A stretch of DNA of 64,000 nt from Phlebopus portentosus (Eukaryota; Basidiomycota; Agaricomycetes; Boletales; Boletinellaceae): the NCBI GenBank assembly GCA_037892935.1, contig JAYXKI010000013.1, positions 992,001 through 1,056,000 on the forward strand. Direction: 5' to 3'. This document shows positions 37,138 to 47,978 of this stretch, one piece after another. Position numbers and translations under genes: made by a program. The notes under the pieces were generated by a model, which was given only the letters and a program-made list of their open reading frames with translations, made no database searches and was not told the origin of the DNA. The number at the start of each line of letters is the position of its first letter. The first letter of the stretch is position 1.

Positions 37138-37378
37138 GACCTGAACAAGTCGTTAAACTATTCCAAGCGTACTGGGACGTACCTTGTAAGTTGGGACCGA
37201 CACTATCGAGGTCGTACTTGACCTGAACAAGTCGTTAAACTATTCCAAGCGTACTGGGACGTACCTTGTAAGTTGGGACCGACACTATCGAGGTCATACT
37301 TGACCTGAACAAGTCATTAAACTATTCCTAGCATGTTGGGAAGCATCTAGTATGTTGGGAGCCGACACTCAGCGAGGC
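37138..37378 (+). repeat. 82-bp tandem repeat after pol of element O, three units
   Basis: GACCTGAACAAGTC recurs at 37138, 37220 and 37302. Units 1 and 2 are almost identical; the last matches the diverged last unit of I. Confidence 0.85.
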
Positions 37379-37399
37379 TTTGAGTTATTGAGCAAGTGT

Positions 37400-37535
37400 C
37401 ACGTGACCGCCGCCTTTCTCTGAGAACAGGTTGAGCGTCAATCACGTGACTGCCACCCTCTCATCCAAACAGGAAGTGTTTAAGTCACATGACTGCCGCA
37501 CTTTTGTTCGAATGGGTTGTGCGTCAAGTCACATG
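37400..37535 (+). promoter_or_regulatory. 43-bp-phased CACRTG array of element O
   Basis: CACGTG at 37400 and 37443 and CACATG at 37486 and 37530, with the same 43, 43 and 44 bp spacing as in I. Confidence 0.5.
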
Positions 37536-37710
37536 ATCAATAATGAGCGGAGGACTCTGGATGTACAGTGCTACAGTTATTCCAGACAAGAGGAATGAGA
37601 CACTAGTACACAAGAAGAGTCTGGTCTAGGAAGCAACAATACGAAACAGCAAGATTATGGCTACCACAATTAAGGGATCCACACTCTCCTTGCAGTCCGA
37701 AGTGGATCTT

Positions 37711-37721
37711 AAGGGGAGGAA
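37711..37721 (+). other. Polypurine tract of element O
   Basis: AAGGGGAGGAA directly before the 3' LTR; CTCTCCTTGCAG lies just upstream as in I. Confidence 0.85.
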
Positions 37722-39328
37722 TGTTACGAAAATTGTGGATATACAATGCGGCGTGGTATCAGACACTTTACACACCGAATTATGCAGCCTAATCAAGAGC
37801 ATTTCGAAAGGCTTCAAGGACAGAATAGTGGAGGCGATTCTCGCCCACTAGTACAGCAAGGACCTGGGGAGGTCGCTGTGGAATATATTCAAGAGGAACC
37901 TGATCGACGATATTACGAGGACGAACGCGACGAAAGGGAGGACCCATACGATTTACAGCAAGGACTAGCTGGAATGCATATTGGACATACTCCTCCACCC
38001 GAGCGAAGCTACGTGGACATGGAAGAACGGAACATCGCAAGATACGTGGAACTCCTGCAGAAGAGACGATATCGACATAGTGCAACCAGACGCTTTGTTC
38101 ATGAAAGCCTGGTCTGTACAAACTGCTATTTGGCATACCAAAGGAGTTGGGTTCTTTCGGAGTGGCTCCTCAAGAACTTCGTGGAGCGCTTAGTAACTAG
38201 GGAAGGAGCCGATGTCAAGATTCGGCATAAACCCGGACCCTCAGAACGAACGTTTGACCAACCATTACCGAACCGCGGAATGAGCGCATACGACCACGAG
38301 GTATCTGTATGGCTCGGCGATAGGGATATCTATGCACTGAAGGTTGGCGTGAGAGCTTGGATCAATCAGCATCGTCACCAGACCTTGTGTCGAAACACTG
38401 CAGTAGAAGTCGATTGGCCAATCTATTACAGGGCGCCATCGGACGTCGAAAGTCTTATCGAAGAAGCAACGGATCGAATGCTAGAAGCATGGGAACGATC
38501 GGAAGAAGGGGTTATTACAGTCGACGAATGGCGCGGGACGAATCACCTGGGAAGAAGATACAGGTTAACGTCGGGCACCGGACTACAATTCTCCGACATC
38601 GATATCGCGGCTAGGCACAGAAGAGTGTCTGCTAAATTTACACAGCCGCCAAGGTTAATCTCCGATGATCGGCAGGGGTTGCCGATACCAAATCCCGAAA
38701 TAACGGTCAGCCCCATGATGGAAGACTAAACGGCAGAAGCTCGGCCGGAGTAACGGAGCGCCGGCGAAGCGAGATCGCGGCACATGGAAGAAGTCTCTCG
38801 TGGGAGGATTGGCGTTAAGGATTAACATGTGATAGGAACGGAGATCGATAGAAGCCTGGGGAAAGCTTCTTCGGAACGGAAGGAAATTAGGGCCTGCCTA
38901 ATAGGGAAGGAAGTAGTCGGTGGTGCAACCAGGAGTTTCGGTAGCACCACCAGAGTTGTCAGTGGTACTACAGATTCAAGAGAGTAGTAGTGACACCAGC
39001 TGAAACATATTGTCCTAACCAATAGCGAGGCATGGTCGGTAGTATTTGGTAGTCGGTAGTATTCAGTAGAAACTTTATTTAAAGGCGCCAGCTGAGCGGG
39101 GTGTTGTCCCTCAGCAAAATTATTTTGTACTTTCAATCATAACTGTACCCCTTTGATTGAACCTCTGCTCTACTACTGGGTCAAGCTTGAGCCTATAGCT
39201 CGCTTCTTAGTAGTACATCTAACCTTCGCTACTCTACTCTCCAATCATACATTGTCAGAAGGAGGAAGCAGGGACTTGTTCCGGTACGCTCGGACTGATC
39301 ACCTCGTCCGAAAACACTGGTCCTAACA
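37722..39328 (+). repeat. 3' LTR of element O
   Basis: 1607 bp, about three differences from the rejoined 5' LTR of O, followed by the GTGCC target duplication. Confidence 0.95.
37746..38729 (+). CDS. U3-encoded ORF of family 1, 327 aa (3' LTR of O)
   Basis: Intact. Two silent base changes relative to the 5' copy of O and none that alter the protein. Confidence 0.75.
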   Translation: MRRGIRHFTHRIMQPNQEHFERLQGQNSGGDSRPLVQQGPGEVAVEYIQEEPDRRYYEDERDEREDPYDLQQGLAGMHIGHTPPPERSYVDMEERNIARYVELLQKRRYRHSATRRFVHESLVCTNCYLAYQRSWVLSEWLLKNFVERLVTREGADVKIRHKPGPSERTFDQPLPNRGMSAYDHEVSVWLGDRDIYALKVGVRAWINQHRHQTLCRNTAVEVDWPIYYRAPSDVESLIEEATDRMLEAWERSEEGVITVDEWRGTNHLGRRYRLTSGTGLQFSDIDIAARHRRVSAKFTQPPRLISDDRQGLPIPNPEITVSPMMED

Positions 39329-41069
39329 GTGCCACTGTGATGTCATTGCTTGGTAAGGTTGTTGGATACCTTACTCATCGTCTCTATTGTGGCTCCATAT
39401 GTAGCTCCATCGGGTGGAGTGCATGTGATGCAATTATCTCCTAATTTGTCTTCATTCGGCGATCCATTGATTAAGGTTTGGTGGCCTCATCGCCTGAGGG
39501 TACCTCTTGTGGAACTCTTCTATCATTTGATAGGAGTTTTTGAGGTTATCAAGTGGCTCCCATGTTCACTCTTGGTATACTTTCCATTGAATAAGATACT
39601 GTATCTTGTTTCGATGACGTCGTGTGTCATGAATTGTCTCCACTTCATATTCTGCTTGGCCCTCCACTTCAATAGGTGGTGGCTCATCCAAAGTGGGTCT
39701 TCCAGGGTAGTCCTTTCGCTTGTAAGGCCTGAGAAGACTTGCATGGAATACAGGGTGGATCGGAAGGGTTTCGGGTAAGCGTAATCTGAACGACACTTGT
39801 CCGACTGCCTTCTCGACTTTATAAGGGCCTGCCCATTTCATTGCAAGTTTCTTTGTCGGTTCCAGTCAACTGAGATTCCTCATGTCTAGTAACACTTCAT
39901 CTCCTGGCTTGTACTCTGGCAGTTTGCCTCGATGCAGGTCTGCATAAAGCTTCATTGCCTCGTTTGCTTACCTAATCGAATTATAGGCTTCTTGCTATAC
40001 TTGTCAAAGCTCCTCTAGGTGATTTATTGCTTCTGGCATATTTGAATCACCGGTCTCTGCAACATCCAGGTGAGGGTGCCATCCATATAGTGTATAGAAT
40101 GGTGACTGATGAGTGGTACCGTGTTTTCGATTGTTGTAGGCGAATTCTGCCATATCAATGTACTCTGCCCAATCTGTTTGGCGGTAGGACATGTAGCAGC
40201 ATAAGTACTGTTCGAGTTCTTGATTGAGTCGCTTGGTTTGACCATCGGTTTGTGGATGATACGCTGTACTAGTTTTCCAATCGACATCGATGAGTCTGCA
40301 GAACTCCTTGAGGAATTGTGCAGTGAAGTTGCTACCTTGGTCAGAGATTACTTGTTTAGGGGCCCCATAGTATTTGAAGATGTGTTGGCGAAACAAGCGT
40401 GCCAACTGCTTAGCATTGGGTATCCCCTGGCAAGGAATGAACTTCCCCATTTTAGTGAGCTTGTCCACTATAACAAGTATCGAACTGTAGCCTTCATTGC
40501 TGACTGGTAAATCGGTAATCAGGTCACAGGTTATGGTTTCCCATGGTTGATGCGGTGCCTGCAACGGTTGGAGCGGCGGATTTCAAAACTGCCAAATCAG
40601 TTTTGCACGTTGACATATGTCACAGGATGAGATATATTCTTGGATCATCTCTTCCATCTTCGGCCAATAGTATGATCGCTTTACAAGTTCTATGGTCTTT
40701 TCTGCTCCTGGGTGGCCTGCGAGCTTGTGGTCATGGCGCCTTCGGATTAGCAACACTTTTAGGTTGGCGGATGGCGGGACATATAATGCATTGGTTACGT
40801 AGTGCAAGCCATTCCTGTAACTGTAGTCGTTGCTCTTCTTGATTGCCAATATTTCCTTCTTGGCCTCCTCGGTATTGTAGTGTCTCTTGATCGTTCTGAT
40901 GATCGGATCAGAGATGGTGACCATTTCTGTTTCTAGCCTGTATAGACCATTGATCTCGGTTTGTCGCAATGTCTGTTGCTCGATCATATCAGGTGGTAGC
41001 AAGGTAACTCCCAAGTTATCCTTGTCCTCTGGCATATAATTGGCACGTTGTGATAGTGCATCTGCCTGA

Positions 41070-42674
41070 TGTTAGGACCAGCAGTTTCGGACGAGGTGGT
41101 CAGTCCGAGCGTACCGGAACAAGTCCCTGCTTTCTCCTTCTGACAATGTATAATTGGAGAGTAGAGTAGCGAAGGTTAGGTGTACTACTAAGAAGCAAGC
41201 TATAGGCTCAAGCTTAACTCAGTGGTAGAGCAGAGGTTCAATCAAAGGGGTACAGTTATGATTGAGAGTACAAAATAATTTTGCTGAGGGACAACACCCC
41301 GCTCAACTGGCGCCTTAAATAAAGTTTCTACTGAATACTACCGACTACCAAATACTACCGACTATGCCTCGCTATTAGTTAGGACAATGTGTTTCAGCTG
41401 GTGTCACCACTACTTTCCTGAGTCTGTGGTACCACTGACAACTCTGGTGGTGTTACCGAAACTCCTGGTTGCACCACCGACTACTTCCTTCCCTATTAGG
41501 CAGGCCCTTCTCTACCTTCGATCCGAAGAAGCTTTCCCCAGGCTTCTATCGATCTTGGTTCCTATCACATGTTAATCCTTAACGCCAATCCTCCCACAAG
41601 AGACTTCTTCCATGTGCCGCGATCTCGCTTCGTCGGCGCTCCGTTACTCCGGCCGAGCTTCTGCCGTTAGTCTTCCATCATGGGGCTGACCGTTATCTCA
41701 GGATTCGGGGTCGGCAACCCCTGCCGATCTTCGGAGATTAACCTTGGCGGCTGTGTAAATTTAGCAGACACCCTTCTGTGCCTAGCTGCGATATCGATGT
41801 CGGAGAATTGTAGTCCGGTACCCGATGTTAACCTGTATCTTCTTCCCAGGTGACTCGTCCCGCGCCATTCGTCGACTGTAATAACCCCTTCTTCCAATCG
41901 TTCCCATGCTTCTAACATTCGATCCGTTGCTTCTTCGATAAGACTTTCGACATCCGATGGCGCCCTGTAATAGATCGGCCAATCGACTTCTACTGCAGTG
42001 TTTCGACACAAGGTCTGGTGACGATGCTGATTGATCCAAGCTCTCACGCCAACCTTCAGTGCATAGATATCCCTGTCGCCGAGCCATACAGATACCTCGT
42101 GGTCGTATGCGCTCATTCTGCGGTTCGGTAATGGTTGGTCAAACGTTTGTTCTGAGGGTCCGGGTTTATGCCGAATCTTGACATCGGCCCCTTCCCTAGT
42201 TACTAAGCGCTCCACGAAGTTCTTGAGGAGCCACTCCGAAAGAACCCAACTCCTTTGGTATGCCAAATAGCAGTTTGTACAGACCAGGCTTTCATGAACA
42301 AAGCGTCTGGTTGCACTATGTCGATATCGTCTCTTCTGCAGGAGTTCCACGTATCTTGTGATGTTCCGTTCTTCCATGTCCACGTAGCTTCGCTCGGGTG
42401 GAGGAGTATGTCCAACATGCATTCCAGCTAGTCCTTGCTGTAAATCGTATGGGTCCTCCCTTTCGTCGCATTCGTCCTCGTAATATCGTCGATCAGGTTC
42501 CTCTTGAATATATTCCACAGCGACCTCCCCAGGTCCTTGCTGTACTAGTGGGCGAGAATCGCCTCCACTATTCTGTCCTTGAAGCCTTTCGAAATGCTCT
42601 TGATTAGGCTGCATAATTCGGTGTGTAAAGCATCTGATACCACGCCGCATTGTACATCCACAATTTTCATAACA
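41070..42674 (-). repeat. Family-1 solo LTR in pol of element B
   Basis: 1605 bp in reverse orientation, flanked by CCTGA at 41065-41069 and 42675-42679. Element C has the uninterrupted site. It is the most diverged family-1 LTR here and presumably arose by LTR-LTR recombination. Confidence 0.95.
41667..42650 (-). CDS. U3-encoded ORF of family 1, 327 aa (solo LTR)
   Basis: Still open over all 327 codons. Ten residues differ from the copies in O and I, among them H7C, one R to C in the acidic linker, I to V, A to T, G to R and S to L. By eye there are about a dozen silent changes against about eleven amino-acid-changing bases, fewer replacements than expected without constraint. The HHCC residues are kept. 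Confidence 0.65.
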   Translation of the reverse strand: MRRGIRCFTHRIMQPNQEHFERLQGQNSGGDSRPLVQQGPGEVAVEYIQEEPDRRYYEDECDEREDPYDLQQGLAGMHVGHTPPPERSYVDMEERNITRYVELLQKRRYRHSATRRFVHESLVCTNCYLAYQRSWVLSEWLLKNFVERLVTREGADVKIRHKPGPSEQTFDQPLPNRRMSAYDHEVSVWLGDRDIYALKVGVRAWINQHRHQTLCRNTAVEVDWPIYYRAPSDVESLIEEATDRMLEAWERLEEGVITVDEWRGTSHLGRRYRLTSGTGLQFSDIDIAARHRRVSAKFTQPPRLISEDRQGLPTPNPEITVSPMMED

Positions 42675-45525
42675 CCTGATTCTTCTTGCCTGGCCAATGG
42701 AGAATCTTGAAGTTATATCGTGATAACTCTAGTGCCCATCTTGCTTGACGTCTCATTAGGTTCTGTGCTGACATAAAGTATCAGAGGTTTGCATGATCGC
42801 TTTGGATGGTTATTGGTTCTTTTGTTCCTTCCAATAAGTGTCTCCAGTGTCCGAGTGCTTCCATGATTGCTAGCATCTCTTTGTCATGCGTCGGATAATT
42901 TCGTTGAGCACTTGTTAGTGTCTTCGACATGAAACCTAAAGGTCTCAGTTCTCCTTGGTCATCTTCTTGTTGTAAGACTGCACCAATTGCTACATCGGAT
43001 GCATCGGTTTCCAATGTATATGGTTTGTCTGGCTTTGGCATTGCCAATGCCACTTCGGTTTCGAATGCCTTCTTGATACTTTCAAAAGCTTTGTCCTGTG
43101 CTTCTGTCCAAATGAACTTGTGATCCTTCTTGATAAGTTCGCCAATAGGTGTGTATAAATCGGCATAGTTCCTGATGAATCTTCGGTAGAAGTTGCAAAA
43201 GCCTTGGAACTTTTGGATCTGTCGTTTCGTCTTTGGTGTTGGCCATTCTCATATTGCTTTGAGTTTGTAAGGATCCATCTGGATGCCTTTCGTTCCTACT
43301 ACAAATCCCAGATAGTCGAGTTGGGTTTGGAGGAAATGACATTTCTCGATTTTGAGATAGATGTCAAGTTCTCGGCATTTCTGTAGAATTGCCCTGAGGA
43401 GTGTCCAGTGCTCCTTTTCGGTTTGCGCTTGGCCAATGAGGTCATCTAGGTAGTTTAGTGCCTCCTCTGTTCTGAGCCAATATTCAAAGTTGTCATTCAT
43501 GAATCGTTGAAATACTGCAGGTGAGTTCTTCATTCCAAACATCATGACCTTCGGCTTATAGACTGCATTGCCAACTTGGAATGCTGCCTTCCATTCATCT
43601 CCTTCTCGAATTCTCAGGTTGTTGTATCCTGATCGCATGTCGAGGGTAAAGAAGAATTTTCCTTTCTCCAGTTTCTCTGGTAGAACGCTCATAATCGGTA
43701 TTGGGTATGGATCTGATACTGTCGCGTCGTTGATGTCTTGATAATCGGTTACTGCTCGTGCTCCTCCGTCTTTCTTTCCAACAAAGAAGACTGGTGCTGC
43801 TACTGGACATGGTTCATGTGGGTGAACCTTCTCGATCCATCCTTTGTCCAGTAATTCTTGGACATAGGCATTGAGTGCTGCCTGCTCTTCTCGTGTGAGC
43901 TTGATAATAGGCCTTGGTTTCAGTAATGGTGCTCCTTCCTTGAGGTTTATCGCCATATCCCATTTTGTATGCTTGGGTAACCTCCTTGATCTGTCTGGAT
44001 CAAATACATCTGCATAGTCTGCAATTTGCTTTGGTAGGAGTTTCCGCCAATCTCGTTTCTCTGTGCTGAGTAATCCTTCTGCAGCTGCCTTCTGCTGCGA
44101 ATACTGCTGTGATACTGAACTCGCTTTGTTCAGTGGTTGTGAGACTTGGTTTCTTGGTGACCAATTTCATTTAAGGTCTAGCTCTAGCTTTTCAGCGAGC
44201 TCTTCCTTTCTGGTGAGGGTAATTGGTTGATCGGTTGTTCTGAGCCTTTCAATGTCTAGTGGCTCTATGTCATGCATAGGAGTGTCTTCTGTTGTCTCCT
44301 GATTGTCTTGCATATCGATATCGCTATTCTCGTCTGCCCATCTTGTACGCTTTGGTGTGGGAGTTGCTTCTCTGAGTGGTATCGGTTGTGGTGTCCAATT
44401 TCGTTTTGTTCCTGCCATTCGTCTGTCATGATATCATTCTTCTGGTGGATGTGTACTAGTTGTCATCCCAGGATTTTCCTTTGGTACTGGCTGGATTTCT
44501 TCGCCATCTGGTTTCTTCTGTACCAGTGGTAGTGGTCGCCTTTTTCGTAGTGGCTGTTTCTTCCATCGCTTAGGAGAGTCATTTATTTCCTCCTGTTTGT
44601 CTCGGCTATGCTTGCCTGTTACTTCGGTAACTTCATTTTCAGATGTCTGGTACAATTGCCGTGCTGGGATCATCCTTCTCGGTATGTGCCTTGTTCGTCG
44701 TTGCACTGTAATCATTCCTTCTGATGATTGTCTCGATGTAGAGTCTGGTATATTTTCCATGCTTGGACTCTTTGCTTCATCTGCCTTCTTTGGCTGTTCT
44801 GGTTTTGGTGTTACTGGTCGACTTTCCAGTTTTACTTGCGGCTTCATCTCTTGAGGGTTTCCATTGTTACTTTCCCTCCATGGTGCGAATAGTATTCCTG
44901 GTGCTCCAGAGTGTCGATAGTTGTCTTTGTTCTGAGCCTGTTGCTTCGTGTTATGCCTAGGTCTTGTCTTGTCGGATTTGTCTTTCCTTTGCCGCTTTTG
45001 CTTGCGCTTTCCGCGCTTTCGCTTCTTGATAGCTCGTATGATGCTGAGCTCGAATGGTATTGTATTACCATTCCGATTCCATATTTGATTCTTCCAATCA
45101 ATTTCTGGATTGACTTTGGCCAGATAGTCAATGCCTAGGATCACTTGATCCTGTCCTGTAGTCGCTACTGCCAGTGTTTGTGGCTGTGGCTTAGGTCCAT
45201 CAAAGATTAATGAGTAGACCTCGTGTGTGATTGCTCCTCCTTGGTTAGGGCTTCCATCGGCATTATTCAGGGGTCGAGGGTGATCAAGTCTCTTCTTGAA
45301 TAGGTTATGGTGTCGTACCAAGTTGGGGTGAATCATACTACATGTTGCTCCAGAATCGATTAACGCTTGGACTGCTAGGGTCTTTGTTCCAACCTTCACT
45401 CGAATGGGTAATCGAGGATGCAATGCATGTATTTGCAATCGCTTATTATACATCGCTTCACTGGGGTTGAACCCAGGAGGTATGAAACACTGGTTGTTGA
45501 AACCATTCTTGCTACCCTTTGTACT

Positions 45526-45570
45526 CTCGCATCGCGCAGTCTTGTTCGATGGAGGTTCTAGTCTTTTCCC
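45526..45570 (-). promoter_or_regulatory. -1 frameshift cassette at the gag stop of element B
   Basis: The gag frame reads CAG-GGA-AAA-GAC-TAG. GGGAAAA (45570-45564) is a standard X-XXY-YYZ heptamer in the zero frame. After 9 nt, CTCCATCG pairs with CGATG-C-GAG (one bulge) around a 12-nt loop. The -1 frame continues as pol without a stop. Element C has the same heptamer at 55713-55707. Confidence 0.65.
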
Positions 45571-46652
45571 TGTTGCTCTTTACTTGCTAGGGAATTCCGG
45601 AAGTTGTTTCGGTATTCTTCGTCATGCTTGCAGGTGTAGCCTGCTGATTTGTCTCCTCTAGCCCATGCTATGTGATCATAGTGGACTGGCCTTCGACAAT
45701 GAGGGTCGGGACATGTTTCCTTGAAATTCACAGCTCGTGCTGTCATCGGCTTTCGTTTCTGACCATTTGTTCTCTTCTTCAGCTGTCCTAAGGAAGAACC
45801 CTTTTGCTTCCTTGGTGCTTTGCAATTCTTTGAGTAGTGTCCAATCTTTCCACAGTTGTAGCATTTTGCTCCCTTCTTCGGCAAGCCTCGGAGTGTGTCT
45901 ACATCCATGGCGTCTGGATCACGTTTCGATTGTTGTATTGGTGGTCGGAATGATGATTGCCCATTTGTCTTGAATCTCGGAGTATATGTCTGACTTCCAA
46001 TCAGCTTCTGTCTTGCATCCACATCTGCTAAGTTGCTTGTCCATGTCATCCATTCTTCTAGCTTGTACTTTTCGAAAGCATCGGGTTGTACAGATTTGAC
46101 TCGTCGTTTGACCCAATTATCTAGTCCTTTGACATAGATGTACTTGAGCATAGTAGCATCAATTGAGGGTGGTGCTCTAGCTCTGAGTCGTCGAAATTCG
46201 TCATTGTATGCCCTGATGCTTGATCCTTTTTGCTGGATACATAGAAGATGGAATAGCGCTTCTTGTTCTCTAACTATTGGATGTCCTGCTTGGACTCTCA
46301 TCCAATCCAACATCTGTTTCAGAGATGTGAACATTCCTCCTCCATTCAGATCGATAATTGCTGGTACTGGTTTCAGCTTTCCTTTATCATCGAATGATGT
46401 CAAGGTTTGCTTCTCTGCAAACCAATCATAGCTGTCGCCTTCGAGTGCTGCAAATAGACTCTTTGCAATCTCGTCCTCGCTCTTGACTCCATGCTGTGCC
46501 AACTTCGAAATACATCGGCTGACCCACAGATCAATATCTTCACTTCGCTTGCCATAGTATTTTGGCAATTTGATGCTGTGTTTAGAGAGTTGTATCTGAA
46601 GAGTTTGTAGTTGCGTCTCCAGGATCTGAACTTTCTGGTCGGTGGTCGACAT
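45558..46652 (-). CDS. gag: Gag of element B, 364 aa
   Basis: An intact frame. It has an N-terminal heptad stretch (VQILETQLQTLQIQLSKH), a capsid-like middle (LWVSRCISKLAQHG, EDEIAKSLFAALEGDSYDWF), and a CCHC knuckle CYNCGKIGHYSKNC. A second Cys/His group follows, CPDPHCRRPVHYDH, that family 1 lacks. It overlaps the end of ORF0 by 71 nt in another frame, so it needs leaky scanning, reinitiation or splicing to be reached. Confidence 0.85.
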   Translation of the reverse strand: MSTTDQKVQILETQLQTLQIQLSKHSIKLPKYYGKRSEDIDLWVSRCISKLAQHGVKSEDEIAKSLFAALEGDSYDWFAEKQTLTSFDDKGKLKPVPAIIDLNGGGMFTSLKQMLDWMRVQAGHPIVREQEALFHLLCIQQKGSSIRAYNDEFRRLRARAPPSIDATMLKYIYVKGLDNWVKRRVKSVQPDAFEKYKLEEWMTWTSNLADVDARQKLIGSQTYTPRFKTNGQSSFRPPIQQSKRDPDAMDVDTLRGLPKKGAKCYNCGKIGHYSKNCKAPRKQKGSSLGQLKKRTNGQKRKPMTARAVNFKETCPDPHCRRPVHYDHIAWARGDKSAGYTCKHDEEYRNNFRNSLASKEQQGKD

Positions 46653-47586
46653 GATCGTATGTGATTATAGGCACTGCTGGTGGCGAATATGTAGCTGGAT
46701 GTTCTGGTGCTTGGGTTGCTATTGAACCACTGGTTGGTATTTGGAGTGTAGCGCTTTGACTATTAAACCCTTGCAACAAGTATGGGTTTATTGCTCGTGA
46801 TAATTCTTCGTCTGATGATACTGTTCCTTCGGAAGTATGCTCTGCTTGATGATGTAGCTCTCGAATTCGTTGAGCTTCCTGTCTGAGATACTCTGCGTGC
46901 TCGAGTATGTTCCTTGCAGTACTTTCTGTTGTCTGCACTGATGCAATCAATGTCAAGTAGGCTTGTTGACTTGATTCGACTGTTCGTCCTAGTGTCAGGA
47001 GTGCTTCACGTAAGTTGCTAATGTCTTCTGCAACGTTTGGTGTCGATTGAGCGATCCTTGTGAGTTCTGTAGTTGCTGTTTCAACTGCTTGGATGCATTG
47101 CTCGTGGGCGTTAAGTGTATCACATAAACGTCCTATCTCGTCTTGAACTACTGATATCTCTGTGGTAACTTGTTGGCTTAGGAGTATAACTGATCGATCT
47201 AGTGAATCGTCGTTTCAATGTAGTGTTGCTACTTGTGCTCCTAGTCCGTTGGTGTTAATCTCGAGTGCTTCGAGTCGCTGTCCAACTGTAGTTGCGTATG
47301 CTCCACTTGGCAGGTTGTTATTTGCTTGAGCTCTCGCTTGACTAGTCTGTAGTCCTTCAAGTCGTACTATCCTCTCTCGTAGAGATAGTATGATGGGTGG
47401 ATATTCGTTGTCTGTTCGGGTGGCAGTTCCCCAAAGAATGTCTCTATCCAGTTCCAATCTCAATATCCTTCCTTGGATATGATTCAGTTTGCTATCTCGG
47501 TGCGATCCTGATCTCGTTCTGTTACTTGTTCGGTTACTCGTCCTTTGGTTGTTACTTCTTCCACTTGAGTTCTCTGGATGGTTCAT
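46582..47586 (-). pseudogene. ORF0 of element B: coiled-coil protein, 334 codons with one stop
   Basis: Starts MNHPENSSGRSNNQR at the TAATG junction with ORF A. Coiled-coil segments include LSLRERIVRLEGLQTSQARA and, after the break, IGRLCDTLNAHEQ-type helices. The C-terminus is Pro/Ser/Thr-rich. A TGA near 47215 corresponds to CGA in element C, so it is a recent C-to-T loss. It is positionally equivalent to ORF0 of family 1, but sequence similarity was not established. Confidence 0.6.
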
Positions 47587-47852
47587 TAACCACGTTTCTC
47601 GCCTATAGCTTCAGGCAAATTGTTATGAGGTATGGTAGACCAAGCCGTTCCTTTCTCGTCGAATTTAGCAATAGTAGCTGGTACTGTTGCTACCTTGGTT
47701 GTTGTTGTTTATGTGCTCCCAACTGCAGGGCTACCAGATGCCTTTGCTATTAGGTACACTTCGTCGGTAAAGGGGTTGTGATAATAGGTGTTTGATTTGA
47801 GTGAATCGGGTTTGTTCTCCAGGATGTGCACTTGTCCTAGGGAATGGGTTTG
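47586..47852 (-). pseudogene. ORF A of element B, broken AUG-less leader frame
   Basis: Same frame as in element C (57995-57729) with a CAA to TAA stop in the Thr-rich middle. It ends TAATG, overlapping the ORF0 start. Confidence 0.4.
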
Positions 47853-47964
47853 CTAATCTCGAAACTAGCAGCGTCGATAGGGACTTGAGGTCGATGGTCC
47901 TCGCCTCGATAAAACACTAGCTAAGAACCTTGCCCGTGAGAGGTGGTGTTAAAACTAGCAAGTG

Positions 47965-47976
47965 ATCTTTTGATCC
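47965..47976 (-). other. Primer-binding site of element B, one mutation
   Basis: On the minus strand GGATCAAAAGAT, two bases after the LTR. It matches the self-complement GGATCGAAAGAT except for one G to A change. Confidence 0.5.
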
Positions 47977-47978
47977 AA

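Larger units (their letters stand above)
13818..39328 (+). mobile_element. Family-1 Ty3/gypsy chromovirus O, with element I nested in its 5' LTR
   Basis: GTGCC is duplicated at 13813-13817 and 39329-39333. The uninterrupted sequence in element C (about 51081) carries a single copy, proving insertion into family 2. Its 5' LTR is 13818-15273 plus 27990-28140 and its 3' LTR is 37722-39328 (1607 bp each), with about three differences between them. Without I it is about 12.8 kb. Order: LTR with U3 ORF, ORF A, ORF0, gag, pol, 82-bp repeats, CACRTG array, polypurine tract, LTR. All main frames are open, so it may be competent. Confidence 0.95.
39434..45564 (-). pseudogene. pol: Pol of element B, broken by stops and a solo LTR
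   Basis: On the minus strand the frame starts at the GGGAAAA slip site and stays in one register, apart from the solo LTR at 41070-42674. Domains: protease ALIDSGATCSMI (about 45350), reverse transcriptase with YLDDLIGQ (about 43450), RNase H LETDASDVAIGAVLQQ (about 43000), integrase HPGAEKTIELVKRSYYWPKM and CDICQRAK (about 40650), VISDQGSNF (about 40330), and a chromodomain EYEVETIHDTRRHRNKIQYL ending TWEPLDNL. Decay is by in-frame stops (for example at 44431, 44167, 43249, 39566) and not by indels. The TGA within the chromodomain (QE-TGA-TWEP) is also present in C. Confidence 0.85.
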
